Positions 28,369-36,724 of a stretch of DNA of 49,499 bases are shown one piece after another. Source of the DNA: Candidatus Latescibacterota bacterium (GTDB taxonomy: Bacteria; Latescibacterota; UBA2968; UBA8231). Location: contig RKRN01000071.1 of assembly GCA_007571365.1 (NCBI GenBank), forward strand, positions 1 to 49,499, written 5' to 3'. Under the pieces are notes generated by a model, which was not told the origin of the DNA, ran no database searches, and worked only from the letters and a program-made list of their open reading frames with translations. Position 1 is the stretch's first letter. Every line of letters begins with the position of its first letter. The position numbers were made by a program, and so were the translations under genes.

Positions 28369-29361
28369 ATGAGCGCTTGGGTGGATTTCGCGTGGCAGGG
28401 GCTGCGGATGTCCGTGCCCGACGATTGGAACCTCGGCCGGGTTGACGGGGACTTTGAAAAGGGCTATGCCCGCCTCGACGACGCCGAGATCGTACGCGCT
28501 GAAGTCGAATGGCGGCGGCTCAAAGGCCGCGGCGAGGCCCTGCGCCTGACCGAGCTAGTAGATCGCTACTTGGCCAATCTGCAAAAGAAGGCCCAAAAGG
28601 TCGATGCCCCCTTTGAAGTTCAGCGCCGCGCCCGCTTCCTCAAAAACAAAAAATTCCTCGAAGGCCGCGAATACGAGGTCTTCATCTGGGAGGCCGACTT
28701 CCGGGCGTACAACCTAGCGCTGGCCTTAAAATCCGGGCGGGTTGTGCTCCTGAGAGTGCTGGCCAAGCTAGACGAGTTTTTGCCCGAGCAAGCCGAAGCC
28801 GTGTTCAGCTCGCTCGTCGATCAAGAAGGCGAGGATGCGTATCTGTGGAGCGTATACGGCTTGCGGTTTTTTGCGCCCAGCGACCTCAAGCTACAAAGCC
28901 ATTCTCTCAAGTCGGGCCACATCGAGCTGGAGTTTTCCCGCGGCAAACAAGTTCTAAAGGTGCATCGTTTGAGCATGGCCCGGATTATGCTCAAAGACGC
29001 GCACATTCAAGAGTGGTATCCGGTCTTTTTTAAGAAGCAATTGCGCGACTTCGTGGTGGACACTACGCCAGAAGCCGTGCAGGAACACGAGGGCATTCGC
29101 GTCGAGGGGCGGCCGCGCAGCCGCTGGCGTCAGCTACTGCGGCCCCTGCCCTTTATGAACCCGAGGCCGCGCCTGTATATGCGAGGGCGCGTCTGGCGCG
29201 ATACCAGCATCGACAAAATTGCCATCGTCGAGCACCTCTACCGCAAGAAAGACGCAGCAGACGCTCTAGTCGCCAAGGTAGTAGATGGGCATTTTATCAA
29301 AAAACAAGGGACCCAAGCTGAGCCGGACCGCCATGCTGGCGTCGCGGCCAACGCGCAATGA
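28369..29361 (+). CDS. Unknown cytoplasmic protein with two tandem PsbP/Mog1-like repeats
   Basis: 330 residues, no signal peptide and no membrane helix. Two similar openings are visible: GLRMSVPDDWNLGRVDGDFEKGY (from about 10) and GLRFFAPSDLKLQSHSLKSGH (from about 164). Each leads into alternating strands with a conserved LxVxR-type ending, so the protein is probably two copies of one alpha/beta domain resembling the PsbP/Mog1/DUF1795 fold. A basic C-terminal segment RPRSRWRQLLRPLPFMNPRPR is followed by a hydrophilic tail. The ATG lies 1 bp after the OPT-like gene and the 3' end overlaps the PqqD-like gene by 77 bp. Function is not recognised; an accessory role for the membrane proteins upstream is inference. 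Confidence 0.72.
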   Translation: MSAWVDFAWQGLRMSVPDDWNLGRVDGDFEKGYARLDDAEIVRAEVEWRRLKGRGEALRLTELVDRYLANLQKKAQKVDAPFEVQRRARFLKNKKFLEGREYEVFIWEADFRAYNLALALKSGRVVLLRVLAKLDEFLPEQAEAVFSSLVDQEGEDAYLWSVYGLRFFAPSDLKLQSHSLKSGHIELEFSRGKQVLKVHRLSMARIMLKDAHIQEWYPVFFKKQLRDFVVDTTPEAVQEHEGIRVEGRPRSRWRQLLRPLPFMNPRPRLYMRGRVWRDTSIDKIAIVEHLYRKKDAADALVAKVVDGHFIKKQGTQAEPDRHAGVAANAQ

Positions 29362-29734
29362 ATCCCTGCGCTGGGAAAACAACGACAACGGCGAGATCCA
29401 GGTCTTAATAAAGCGCCAAGATACCTGGAAGGTGCGGCTGCTGTCCAAGTTTTTCTATATCCCCAGACAACGCAAAATCACCCTCGACGAGGTCGGCAGC
29501 GAGGTCTGGCGGATGTGCAACGGCCGCAACTCGGTCGGCAGGATGATCGAACTGCTCAGCGACAAGTACCAACTCAACCGCAAGGAGGCCGAGGTCTCCC
29601 TGCTCCAGTATTTGAAGACCCTCGGCCAGAAACGATTTGTCGGCTTTGTGCTAGAGAGCGACCAGAGGCCGCCCGGTCGCGGCGCGGCTAGCGGAAAAAA
29701 ATGGCAAAAGAAACAAACAGGGGCGAGCGATTAA
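29285..29734 (+). CDS. PqqD family protein
   Basis: 149-residue protein. The region of about 63-120 (ITLDEVGSEVWRMCNGRNS, IELLSDKYQ, LLQYLKTLGQKRFV) matches the PqqD winged-helix fold that binds leader peptides in RiPP maturation. No radical-SAM partner, precursor peptide or maturase is visible in the window, so a different job is possible, such as recognising another protein's tail. It overlaps the preceding gene by 77 bp from the ATG at 29285; the internal ATG at 29333 would shorten the overlap to 29 bp. Its own 3' end overlaps the PAP2-like gene by 34 bp. The N-terminal ~60 residues are basic and unassigned. Confidence 0.78.
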   Translation: MGILSKNKGPKLSRTAMLASRPTRNESLRWENNDNGEIQVLIKRQDTWKVRLLSKFFYIPRQRKITLDEVGSEVWRMCNGRNSVGRMIELLSDKYQLNRKEAEVSLLQYLKTLGQKRFVGFVLESDQRPPGRGAASGKKWQKKQTGASD

Positions 29735-30321
29735 CTCGTCCCTGTTTTCGTCTGCACCTGCCCCAAGCTGCACGCTTCCTCTCCCACGTACTCAATCCCG
29801 CGCTGTTGGCCCTCTTAGTATTTAGCGTCCAAGCACACGTGCTAGGCGACTGGCTCGCCGGCTCGGTGGCGATCGGCACCTTCTCTGTAGTTCCCGGACT
29901 GTTACTCTGGTACTTGGTGCGCTCGGGCTATCTCGACCGAGCCTATACAGACGACCGCAACAAGCGCGCTACCTTGCTCTTGCTGGGTGCTTGCTGCTAT
30001 GCTTTAGGGGCAGCGGCTCTCTACGGAATCGGTGCCCCGCCCCTGATGCTAGCCACGGCCGCGTCCTGTGTCGTCAACGCGCTCTTGGTCTGGTGGATCA
30101 ACCGCTCCTATAAGATCAGCATTCACGCGGCTGGTGTCGGGGGGGCAACCTGCGTACTGTTGATCAGCGTCGGCAGCGCAGCGTGGCCCTTTTTGCTCAG
30201 TTGGCCGGCGGTCGCTTGGGCGCGGCTTTACTTACGGGCCCATACCCCCATGCAGATTGGCACCGGCGGTGCGCTGGGCGCCGGGAGTATGGCTTTGCTA
30301 TACAGTGCTTTCATCTGGTGA
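29701..30321 (+). CDS. PAP2-superfamily-like integral membrane protein
   Basis: 206-residue protein with about six hydrophobic helices. Three short motifs recall the PAP2 signature: YTDDRNKR (about 80-88), SIHAAG, and RLYLRAHTPMQ near the C-terminus. In canonical PAP2 phosphatases the last is SRX5HX3D; here the Asp is replaced by Gln, as in a Bacteroidota-type variant that reads ARL-L--HT--Q-. Undecaprenyl- or lipid-phosphate hydrolysis is the family role, but activity of this variant is uncertain. The ATG at 29701 overlaps the PqqD-like gene, and the stop lies 9 bp before recD2. Confidence 0.7.
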   Translation: MAKETNRGERLTRPCFRLHLPQAARFLSHVLNPALLALLVFSVQAHVLGDWLAGSVAIGTFSVVPGLLLWYLVRSGYLDRAYTDDRNKRATLLLLGACCYALGAAALYGIGAPPLMLATAASCVVNALLVWWINRSYKISIHAAGVGGATCVLLISVGSAAWPFLLSWPAVAWARLYLRAHTPMQIGTGGALGAGSMALLYSAFIW

Positions 30322-30330
30322 TCGCAGCAC

Positions 30331-32475
30331 ATGAACCAATCGTATAAAGGCTTTATAGATCGCCTGACCTACCACAACCCGGAAAACGGCTATACCATTG
30401 CGCGTTTAGCAGTAGAGGGCCAACGGGAGCGAATCGTAATTGTAGGGGCAATTGCCGCCATCCAAGAGGGCGAGAGCGTCGAAGTCGCAGGCGTGTGGAC
30501 CCAGCATCCCAAATACGGCAAACAGCTCAAGGTGGAGCACTATAAAGCCGTTTATCCCTCAACGCTCGAAGGCGTACAAAAATACCTTGGCTCCGGTTTG
30601 ATCAAAGGCGTCGGGCCGCGGTCGGCCAAGCGCATCGTCGATCACTTTGGTGCGGAAACGCTCGACATCATTGACGCCGACCCCGGCCGCCTAGCGGAAG
30701 TGCCTAAACTGGGCAAGAAGCGGGTCGAACTGATCGCGGCGGCTTGGGATGAGCAGCGACAAATCAAGGACGTGATGGTCTTTTTGCAGTCGCACGGGAT
30801 TACTACCGGCTATGCCGTAAAAATTTTCAAAACCTACGGCCAAGAGGCCATTCTGAAGGTGCGCAGCGATCCCTATCGCCTAGAGCGCGATGTGGATGGG
30901 ATCGGCTTCCGCATTGCCGACCGCATTGCCCAGCGCTTGGGCCTGAGCCGCGACGCCCCGGAGCGCGTACAAGCTGGCATCCGCTACCTGCTCTCCGAAG
31001 CGGCCGATGAAGGCCACGTGTACCTGCCGGCCGTCGAGATGATGGAGCGAGCGGTCGAAATTCTGGACATCAACGCCGAGCTGTTGCCGCCGGCCTTGGA
31101 GGCCCTGCGCGCCACCGACGGCGTGGTCACCGAAGACCTGCACTACTATCTGCCGCCGCTGCACCGCGCCGAAGTGGGTGCCGCATCGTCGCTCAAGCGG
31201 CTTTTACAAGCACCGACCGCAGAATTGGCTGTGCCCGCAGAAGCGGACGACGGGCTGGCATTGGCTCCGGCGCAAAAACAAGCTGTGGAGTTGGTCGCCA
31301 CCAGCAAGGTGCTGGTGCTGACCGGCGGGCCGGGCACTGGCAAGACCACAGTGACGCGGCGCATCCTGCACCTGTTGGAAGAAAGCGGCCTCAAGGTCGC
31401 GCTGTGCTCGCCTACGGGCCGCGCCGCCAAGCGGCTGAGCGAGGCCAGCGGGCGCGAGGCCAAGACCATTCATCGGCTGCTCGGATTTCAGCCGGGCGAG
31501 CGGCAATTCAAAAAAGGCTACGACGACCACCTCGAACTCGACGCGCTGATCGTCGATGAGGCTTCCATGATCGACGTGGTGTTGATGAACGCGCTCCTGC
31601 GCGCCCTGCCCGACCGCGCTCGCTTGGTATTAGTCGGCGACATTGACCAGTTGCCCTCGGTAGGGCCGGGCAACGTGCTCCGCGACATCATTGACTCGGC
31701 CAAAGTGCCGGTGGTGTGCCTGACGCAGATCTTTCGCCAAGCGCAAAAAAGCCACATCATTCGCAACGCGCACCGCATCAACAGCGGTGAAATGCCCATC
31801 GTCGAAAACCACGCGGACGCGGATTTCTACTTCATCCAAGAAGGCGACCCAGAGCGGGTGGTCGAGCTGGTGGAAGAGTTGTGTGCCACGCGGCTGCCCA
31901 GTTATCGGGGATGGGATCAACGCAACGACATCCAAGTGCTTGCGCCCATGTACCGCGGCGAGACCGGCGCACTCAACCTCAACCAGCGGCTGCAACAGCA
32001 CCTCAATCCGCACGGCCAAGTGCATCGCCATCGCGGGGCTGAGTTCCGGGTGGGCGACAAGGTCATGCAAGTCAAAAACAACTACGACAAGGGCGTTTTT
32101 AACGGCGACATCGGCACGGTTGAGCGGCTCGACGCGGAGAAGCAAGTGCTCTACGTGCGCTTTGACTACACCTTGGAATACGATCAAGTCGATCTGGACC
32201 AGCTAACCCTGGCCTACGCCATCAGCATCCACCGCGCTCAGGGGTCGGAATTTCCCGTGGTGGTGCTGCCGCTGACGACGCAGCACTACATAATGCTCCA
32301 GCGCAACCTGCTCTATACGGCTATTACCCGCGCCAAGCAAATGATCGTCATCGTCGGCACCCCCAAGGCCCTCAAGTTGGCCATTGCCAATGACAAAGTA
32401 GCCCAGCGCTACACCACCCTTAAAGCGCGGCTGCGCGGCGAGGTCGGCGCGGTGCTGGAAGCGGCCAGCCTCTAA
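30331..32475 (+). CDS. recD2: ATP-dependent RecD2-like DNA helicase
   Basis: Superfamily 1B 5'-3' helicase, RecBCD-independent. The 714-residue protein begins with an OB-like region (VEVAGVWTQHPKYGKQLKVE), then helix-hairpin-helix repeats at about 85-165 (GSGLIKGVGPRSAKRIVDHFG), the RecD2 N-terminal module. Walker A TGGPGTGKTT is at 331-340 and Walker B VDEASM near 408-413. The C-terminal UvrD-like motif AYAISIHRAQGSEF and LLYTAITRAK complete the fold. It follows the PAP2-like gene closely, but no functional link is obvious. No recB or recC is seen, in keeping with the RecD2 class. Confidence 0.94.
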   Translation: MNQSYKGFIDRLTYHNPENGYTIARLAVEGQRERIVIVGAIAAIQEGESVEVAGVWTQHPKYGKQLKVEHYKAVYPSTLEGVQKYLGSGLIKGVGPRSAKRIVDHFGAETLDIIDADPGRLAEVPKLGKKRVELIAAAWDEQRQIKDVMVFLQSHGITTGYAVKIFKTYGQEAILKVRSDPYRLERDVDGIGFRIADRIAQRLGLSRDAPERVQAGIRYLLSEAADEGHVYLPAVEMMERAVEILDINAELLPPALEALRATDGVVTEDLHYYLPPLHRAEVGAASSLKRLLQAPTAELAVPAEADDGLALAPAQKQAVELVATSKVLVLTGGPGTGKTTVTRRILHLLEESGLKVALCSPTGRAAKRLSEASGREAKTIHRLLGFQPGERQFKKGYDDHLELDALIVDEASMIDVVLMNALLRALPDRARLVLVGDIDQLPSVGPGNVLRDIIDSAKVPVVCLTQIFRQAQKSHIIRNAHRINSGEMPIVENHADADFYFIQEGDPERVVELVEELCATRLPSYRGWDQRNDIQVLAPMYRGETGALNLNQRLQQHLNPHGQVHRHRGAEFRVGDKVMQVKNNYDKGVFNGDIGTVERLDAEKQVLYVRFDYTLEYDQVDLDQLTLAYAISIHRAQGSEFPVVVLPLTTQHYIMLQRNLLYTAITRAKQMIVIVGTPKALKLAIANDKVAQRYTTLKARLRGEVGAVLEAASL

Positions 32476-32506
32476 GCTCTGTAAGCCAACAGGAGAAAAA
32501 CGGATA

Positions 32507-33271
32507 ATGAATGAATACCACGCTGCCAATAAGAAACGCTGGAATCTAGCCGCGCCTCAATATGCGGAAAAGCACGACAAGAAAGGAACGTGGCGGATTG
32601 CCCATCGGCAACCACAAGTCGTCTTCCGCGAGCAAGAGTTGGAACTGATGGGGCCGGTCCGCAAGCGAGACGTTTGCGTGCTCGGCAGCGGCGACAACCT
32701 CGCCGTATTCGCCTTGGTGGGCATGGGGGCCCGCGTAACCTCGGTTGACATTTCCAGCCAACAGCTAAAGGTGGCGCGGCAGCGCTCAACCGAACTCGGA
32801 TTGGCCGTCCATTACGTCGAAGCAGACGTCACCGATCTGAGCGGCCTAGCGAGCGCGGCCTTCGATCTCGTTTACACCGGCGGGCATGTCGGCGTTTGGG
32901 TCTCCGATCTGCGAGCGTACTACCGCGAGGCCATTCGCATTCTGCGCCCCGGCGGCCTGCTCTTGATCAGCGAATATCACCCCTTCAGAAGGATATGGAA
33001 GGACCAAGCAACGGCGTTAGAAGTTGGGTATAGCTACTTTGATAATGGACCACACGAGTATAATACCGGGGAGCCGCTCGACCGGTCATCGGGCGGTGTC
33101 GTGCAGTACGAATTTCACTGGACAGTCTCCCAGTATCTCAATGCCGTTATCGAGCAAGGGGCCGAGTTGGTCAAGTTCGCGGAACTGGGCGATGCCGCCG
33201 AAGGCTGGGAGTACGCTCCGCTGGCGGGGCTGCCGCAAGTGCTGATAATCGCTGGCAGGAAGAGCCCCTAG
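32507..33271 (+). CDS. SAM-dependent class I methyltransferase
   Basis: 254-residue protein. Motif I reads VCVLGSGDNLAVFAL (about 56-70), followed by VTSVDISSQQL (motif II with the acidic residue that binds the SAM ribose), FDLVYTGGHVGVW (motif IV region) and LRPGGLLLISEYHPF. This is the Methyltransf_11/25 type acting on small molecules, but the substrate is not evident. A GGAG-type ribosome site sits 12 nt before the ATG. The stop overlaps the convergent ThuA-like gene by 4 bp. Confidence 0.85.
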   Translation: MNEYHAANKKRWNLAAPQYAEKHDKKGTWRIAHRQPQVVFREQELELMGPVRKRDVCVLGSGDNLAVFALVGMGARVTSVDISSQQLKVARQRSTELGLAVHYVEADVTDLSGLASAAFDLVYTGGHVGVWVSDLRAYYREAIRILRPGGLLLISEYHPFRRIWKDQATALEVGYSYFDNGPHEYNTGEPLDRSSGGVVQYEFHWTVSQYLNAVIEQGAELVKFAELGDAAEGWEYAPLAGLPQVLIIAGRKSP

Positions 33272-33990
33272 GCGTCGCCTAGCAGCCAGCGCACGGCGTT
33301 TTGCTGCAACTTCTCATAGGCTGGGTTCCACAGTGCGGCGATGGTGTGCCCGGGTGCCAAATAGCACACACGGCCCGCCCCGTACTCGTACGCCCAAGCC
33401 GCCTCGCACGTGGTGCCTAAGTCCTGCCAAGTGTGCCCGTCGTCGTTGATGCTGACGGCCAAGACATGGGCCGGGGCCTTGTCGTACTGCATGAAGTGCT
33501 GTTCGTCCTCAACGACAAAGTCCTCCACGCCGCGCGTTATGGGATGGTCTGTGCGCGTGATGTGAACGCGGTAGGGACGCACCGGTGGGTGGCCTTGCGT
33601 AGCAGCCCCTAGCACGTGGCGGAAGTCGCTGCTGCCCGGAGCGATGTACGTGGAGTTGTGGTAGAAAAGGGCCGCTCCGCCCGCCTCCACAAAGCTCCGC
33701 ACGGCGCGGCCCTGAGCTTCGGTAATCCACTGCACGGGCCGGGATTCCTTTGCCTCAACAGGTGGCTCGCTGACCGCCGCCTCTAGGCCGTAGCCAGCGG
33801 GCCAAAGCATGCCGTCGCGAAAGACAATAAGCAGCCGGTAGCTCGACAGATGGTGGGCGTTGAGCAGGGTGAGTTCGTCGGTAAAGTCAACGGACAATCC
33901 TATGCCTTGCACCAAGGTGCGGCCCAAAGCAGTGCGGATGTAATCAGACGTGTGATAGCGGTCGCCCACTAGGGCAAAGGCCGTAGCCAT
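33268..33990 (-). CDS. ThuA-like domain protein
   Basis: 240-residue protein of the trehalose-utilisation (ThuA) / glutamine-amidotransferase-like fold. The first part reads FALVGDRYHTSDYIRTAL and LLIVFRDGMLWP; then FVEAGGAALFYHNSTYI, VEDEQHFMQY and a C-terminal GAGRVCYLAPGHT with ALWNPAYEKLQQNAVRWL, which is the ThuA pattern. The catalytic Cys of true amidotransferases is not evident, as usual for ThuA. It may act in sugar metabolism, but no sugar operon adjoins it. GGAGG lies 6 nt before the ATG. Confidence 0.85.
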   Translation of the reverse strand: MATAFALVGDRYHTSDYIRTALGRTLVQGIGLSVDFTDELTLLNAHHLSSYRLLIVFRDGMLWPAGYGLEAAVSEPPVEAKESRPVQWITEAQGRAVRSFVEAGGAALFYHNSTYIAPGSSDFRHVLGAATQGHPPVRPYRVHITRTDHPITRGVEDFVVEDEQHFMQYDKAPAHVLAVSINDDGHTWQDLGTTCEAAWAYEYGAGRVCYLAPGHTIAALWNPAYEKLQQNAVRWLLGDA

Positions 33991-34020
33991 GCATCGCCTC
34001 CTCTGAATTTTGCGTCTAAT

Positions 34021-34144
34021 GGGCGGCGTACTCGCCGCCCTTAGTACGCGACACTAAGGTCTCAGCCGGGAGTGCGGGCCAGAGGCCCGCACTCCCAAGG
34101 GCTCGGTAGAAAACGCCTACGCAGAGTACGTGTCGTGTACTAAG
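34021..34144. repeat. Nested palindromic intergenic element
   Basis: Between thuA and glcD there are an 8-bp hairpin GGGCGGCG/CGCCGCCC (34021-34040) and a perfect 13-bp hairpin with a 3-nt loop (34068-34096). A 15-bp inverted repeat with one mismatch, CTTAGTACGCGACAC at 34040-34054 and its counterpart at about 34130-34144, encloses the 13-bp palindrome. The symmetric layout resembles a REP or small non-autonomous element rather than a simple terminator, although either large hairpin could stop transcription of the convergent-side genes. No coding signal is visible. Confidence 0.6.
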
Positions 34145-34153
34145 CTCGCCGCC

Positions 34154-35641
34154 TTAGAACCGTTCCAACTCCGGAAATTTTTCCTCGCCTCTATGCACGT
34201 GCATGGCCCCGCCCTCGGCGCACCGCCGCAAGGTGGGAAACACCTTGCCCGGATTCAGCACCTGTTGCGAGTCAAACTCGGCCTTGACCCGCTCTTGGGC
34301 GTCCAAGTCCGCGTCCTTGAACATGCACGGCATTAAATCCCGTTTCTCAATGCCAACCCCGTGTTCCCCACTCAACACGCCCCCCACCTCGACGCAGAGT
34401 TTCAGGATTTCAGCCCCTAGCGACTCGGCCTTTTCCAAGTCGCCCTCGACATTGCTGTCGTACAGCACGAGCGGGTGTAGGTTGCCATCGCCCGCGTGGA
34501 AGACGTTGGCCACCCGCAGGCCATACGCAGCCGATAGCTCGCCGATTCTCTCTAGCACCTGCGGCAGCGCGCTCCGCGGGATGGTCCCGTCCATGCAGTA
34601 GTAGTCGGGGCTGATCCGGCCCATCGCCGGAAAAGCCGCTTTGCGACCAGCCCACATCTTTTGCCGCTCGACCTCGGTGGTGGCGCGGGAGAGCGCGGTT
34701 GCGCCAGTCTGCCGCAAAAGCGATTCCAGCGCCTGGCTGTGGTACTCAACCTCGCTTTGCGGCCCGTCTAGTTCGACCAGCAACAGCGCCGCAACCCCGA
34801 GCGGATAGCCCGCGCCGACAAAACCCTCCACCGCTTCCACCGATAGCTGATCCATGATTTCCATGCCGGCTGGCACCATGCCCGCGGCAATGATCTCAGC
34901 CACCGCCTGCCCGGCCGCGGCGACCGAATCGTACACTGCCATCACAGCCTGCGCCGCTTCCGGCTTGGGCAAGATGCGCAACGTGGCTTCCGTGGTAATG
35001 GCCAACAGACCTTCCGAACCCGTCAGTAGCCCGAGCAAGTCGTAACCCGCTTGGTCCATGCCCTTACCGCCGACCCGCACCACCTCGCCATCGGCCAACA
35101 CTACCTCCAAGCCGAGCAGGTTGTTGGTCGTGGTGCCGTACTTGAGGCAGTGTACTCCGCCGGAATTCTCGGCAATGTTGCCGCCGATCGAGCAGGCTAT
35201 TTGGCTCGAAGGATCGGGCGCGTAATAGAAGCCGCTTTGCTCCACCGCTTCGGTTACGGCTCGGTTGGTAACGCCCGGCTGCACGGTCACCGTGCGGTTT
35301 TGCAAGTCGATGTCGAGAATCGCTCGCATCCGCGCCGTGCTCAACACGACTCCATCTTCCCGCGGCAGAGCACCCCCCGAAAGCCCGGTGCCAGCACCCC
35401 AAGGGACGATGGGAATGTCGAAATGAGAGCACGACCTGAGCACGGCCGCGACCTGCTCGGTGCTCTCCGGCAAGGCGACCAACATGGGCCGCTGGCGATA
35501 CGCCGACAGGCCGTCGCATTCATAGGCGACTACATCTTCGCGGCGATGAATGATCTGCTCGGCTCGTAGGTGCTCGCGCAAGTGGCCGATGAGGGCTTGG
35601 CGCCGCTTGAAGCGGGTGGGATCGGGCGTGGGAAGGTTCAT
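34154..35641 (-). CDS. glcD: FAD-linked oxidase, glycolate oxidase GlcD-like
   Basis: Oxidises a 2-hydroxy acid such as glycolate or D-lactate. The 495-residue protein, close to the 499 of E. coli GlcD, has the FAD-binding PCMH domain (VPWGAGTGLSGGALP, CSIGGNIAENSGGVHCLKYG) and the C-terminal FAD oxidase domain (VFHAGDGNLHPLV, GVLSGEHGVGIEKRD, ending NPGKVFP). The ATG at 35641 overlaps the stop of the upstream gene by 1 bp (TAATG), so I take it rather than the longer open frame to 35932. The usual partners glcE and glcF are absent in the window, so electrons may leave by another route. Confidence 0.9.
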   Translation of the reverse strand: MNLPTPDPTRFKRRQALIGHLREHLRAEQIIHRREDVVAYECDGLSAYRQRPMLVALPESTEQVAAVLRSCSHFDIPIVPWGAGTGLSGGALPREDGVVLSTARMRAILDIDLQNRTVTVQPGVTNRAVTEAVEQSGFYYAPDPSSQIACSIGGNIAENSGGVHCLKYGTTTNNLLGLEVVLADGEVVRVGGKGMDQAGYDLLGLLTGSEGLLAITTEATLRILPKPEAAQAVMAVYDSVAAAGQAVAEIIAAGMVPAGMEIMDQLSVEAVEGFVGAGYPLGVAALLLVELDGPQSEVEYHSQALESLLRQTGATALSRATTEVERQKMWAGRKAAFPAMGRISPDYYCMDGTIPRSALPQVLERIGELSAAYGLRVANVFHAGDGNLHPLVLYDSNVEGDLEKAESLGAEILKLCVEVGGVLSGEHGVGIEKRDLMPCMFKDADLDAQERVKAEFDSQQVLNPGKVFPTLRRCAEGGAMHVHRGEEKFPELERF

Positions 35642-36645
35642 TAATAGCCCAAGTCTTTGGCGTACGCAAAAAGTGCCGGCGTACCGCCGGTGTGAAGAAA
35701 GATAAGGCTCTGCTCGGGACGCCACCAACCAGCGCGCACGTGCGCCAAAAGCCCGGCCATGGCCTTGCTGGTATAGGAAGGATCGAGCAACAGCCCTTCC
35801 TGCTGCGCCAACAGGTGCAGAGCTTCGCGGCCGGCTGGCGTGACCACGCCGTAATCCGGGCCGACAAATGCGGCGTAACTCTCGAAATCCTCCGCTTTCA
35901 GCGCTAGGTCCAAGCCCAAGAGAGCAGCGCATTCACGCCCTAAAGCAAGGTGCCCCTCGGCGGCTTGGCGATCGTCGCGCGGCGAAGGGCTGATGCCCAC
36001 CACCCGCATGTCGATGCCCAGTGCCTTGAACGCCACCACCAGCCCTACGTGGGTATGCGCCCCCGAGCACAGATAGATCGCCGCTGGCACAACGCCCTGT
36101 TCTTCGCACTGGGCCAAAAGTTCTAACGCCCCATCGACATAGGCTACAGTGCGGAAGATGCGCGCGTCCGAGCTGGTGTGGAAGGGGCGGTGCCCGGCCG
36201 AGGTCAGCGCGGCTATCTTCGCAGCTACGGCTCGCGCTTGCTCGCTCGGCGCGGGCAGGTCCACCTCCGCGCCGAACAGACGGGTCAGCAGCAGGTTTCC
36301 TTGCGCGTGTGCATGCGCGTCGTCTCGACCGACGATTACCGCCTGCATTCCCAAATTTGCGGCCACCGCGGCCGTCTGCCGCGATTGATTCGACTGGGCG
36401 GCGGCCGAGTGTACCAGCACATCGCAGCCCTGCTCTACCGCTTGGGCGATTTGGTATTCAAACTCGCGGATCTTATTGCCGCCAAAGGCCAAGCCAGTCA
36501 AATCGTCGCGCTTGACCCAAATTTGCGGACCGGCTAGGTGGGCACTGAGGCGCTTTAATGCCTCCAAGGGCGTCGGCAAGGACGCCAACTGCAACCGCGG
36601 TAATTGCGCCAACCGCTCTTTTAGTTCCGCTCGACTAATAATCAT
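35641..36645 (-). CDS. D-cysteine desulfhydrase / ACC deaminase family PLP enzyme
   Basis: 334-residue fold-type II PLP enzyme. The PLP lysine is K58 in VKRDDLTGLAFGGNKIRE-like sequence, followed by AAAQSNQSRQTAAVAA, CSGAHTHVGLV and the closing FLHTGGTPALF. These segments fit D-cysteine desulfhydrase (DcyD), L-cysteate sulfo-lyase and ACC deaminase, which cannot be separated safely from sequence. The ATG at 36645 has AGAGG 5 nt upstream; a longer open frame to 36687 has no ribosome site. It is translationally coupled to the glcD-like oxidase. Confidence 0.85.
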   Translation of the reverse strand: MIISRAELKERLAQLPRLQLASLPTPLEALKRLSAHLAGPQIWVKRDDLTGLAFGGNKIREFEYQIAQAVEQGCDVLVHSAAAQSNQSRQTAAVAANLGMQAVIVGRDDAHAHAQGNLLLTRLFGAEVDLPAPSEQARAVAAKIAALTSAGHRPFHTSSDARIFRTVAYVDGALELLAQCEEQGVVPAAIYLCSGAHTHVGLVVAFKALGIDMRVVGISPSPRDDRQAAEGHLALGRECAALLGLDLALKAEDFESYAAFVGPDYGVVTPAGREALHLLAQQEGLLLDPSYTSKAMAGLLAHVRAGWWRPEQSLIFLHTGGTPALFAYAKDLGY

Positions 36646-36724
36646 AGCCACCTCTTTTTGTTTGCTTTCAATACAACGATTAAACAACTACCGGGCAAAC
36701 CGCCTAGGATCGCGTTGAACCGCC

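Noticed and set aside
34154..35932. Extended N-terminus for the glcD-like oxidase
   Set aside because: The extension overlaps the coding end of the upstream PLP enzyme; the coupled ATG at 35641 gives the usual length.
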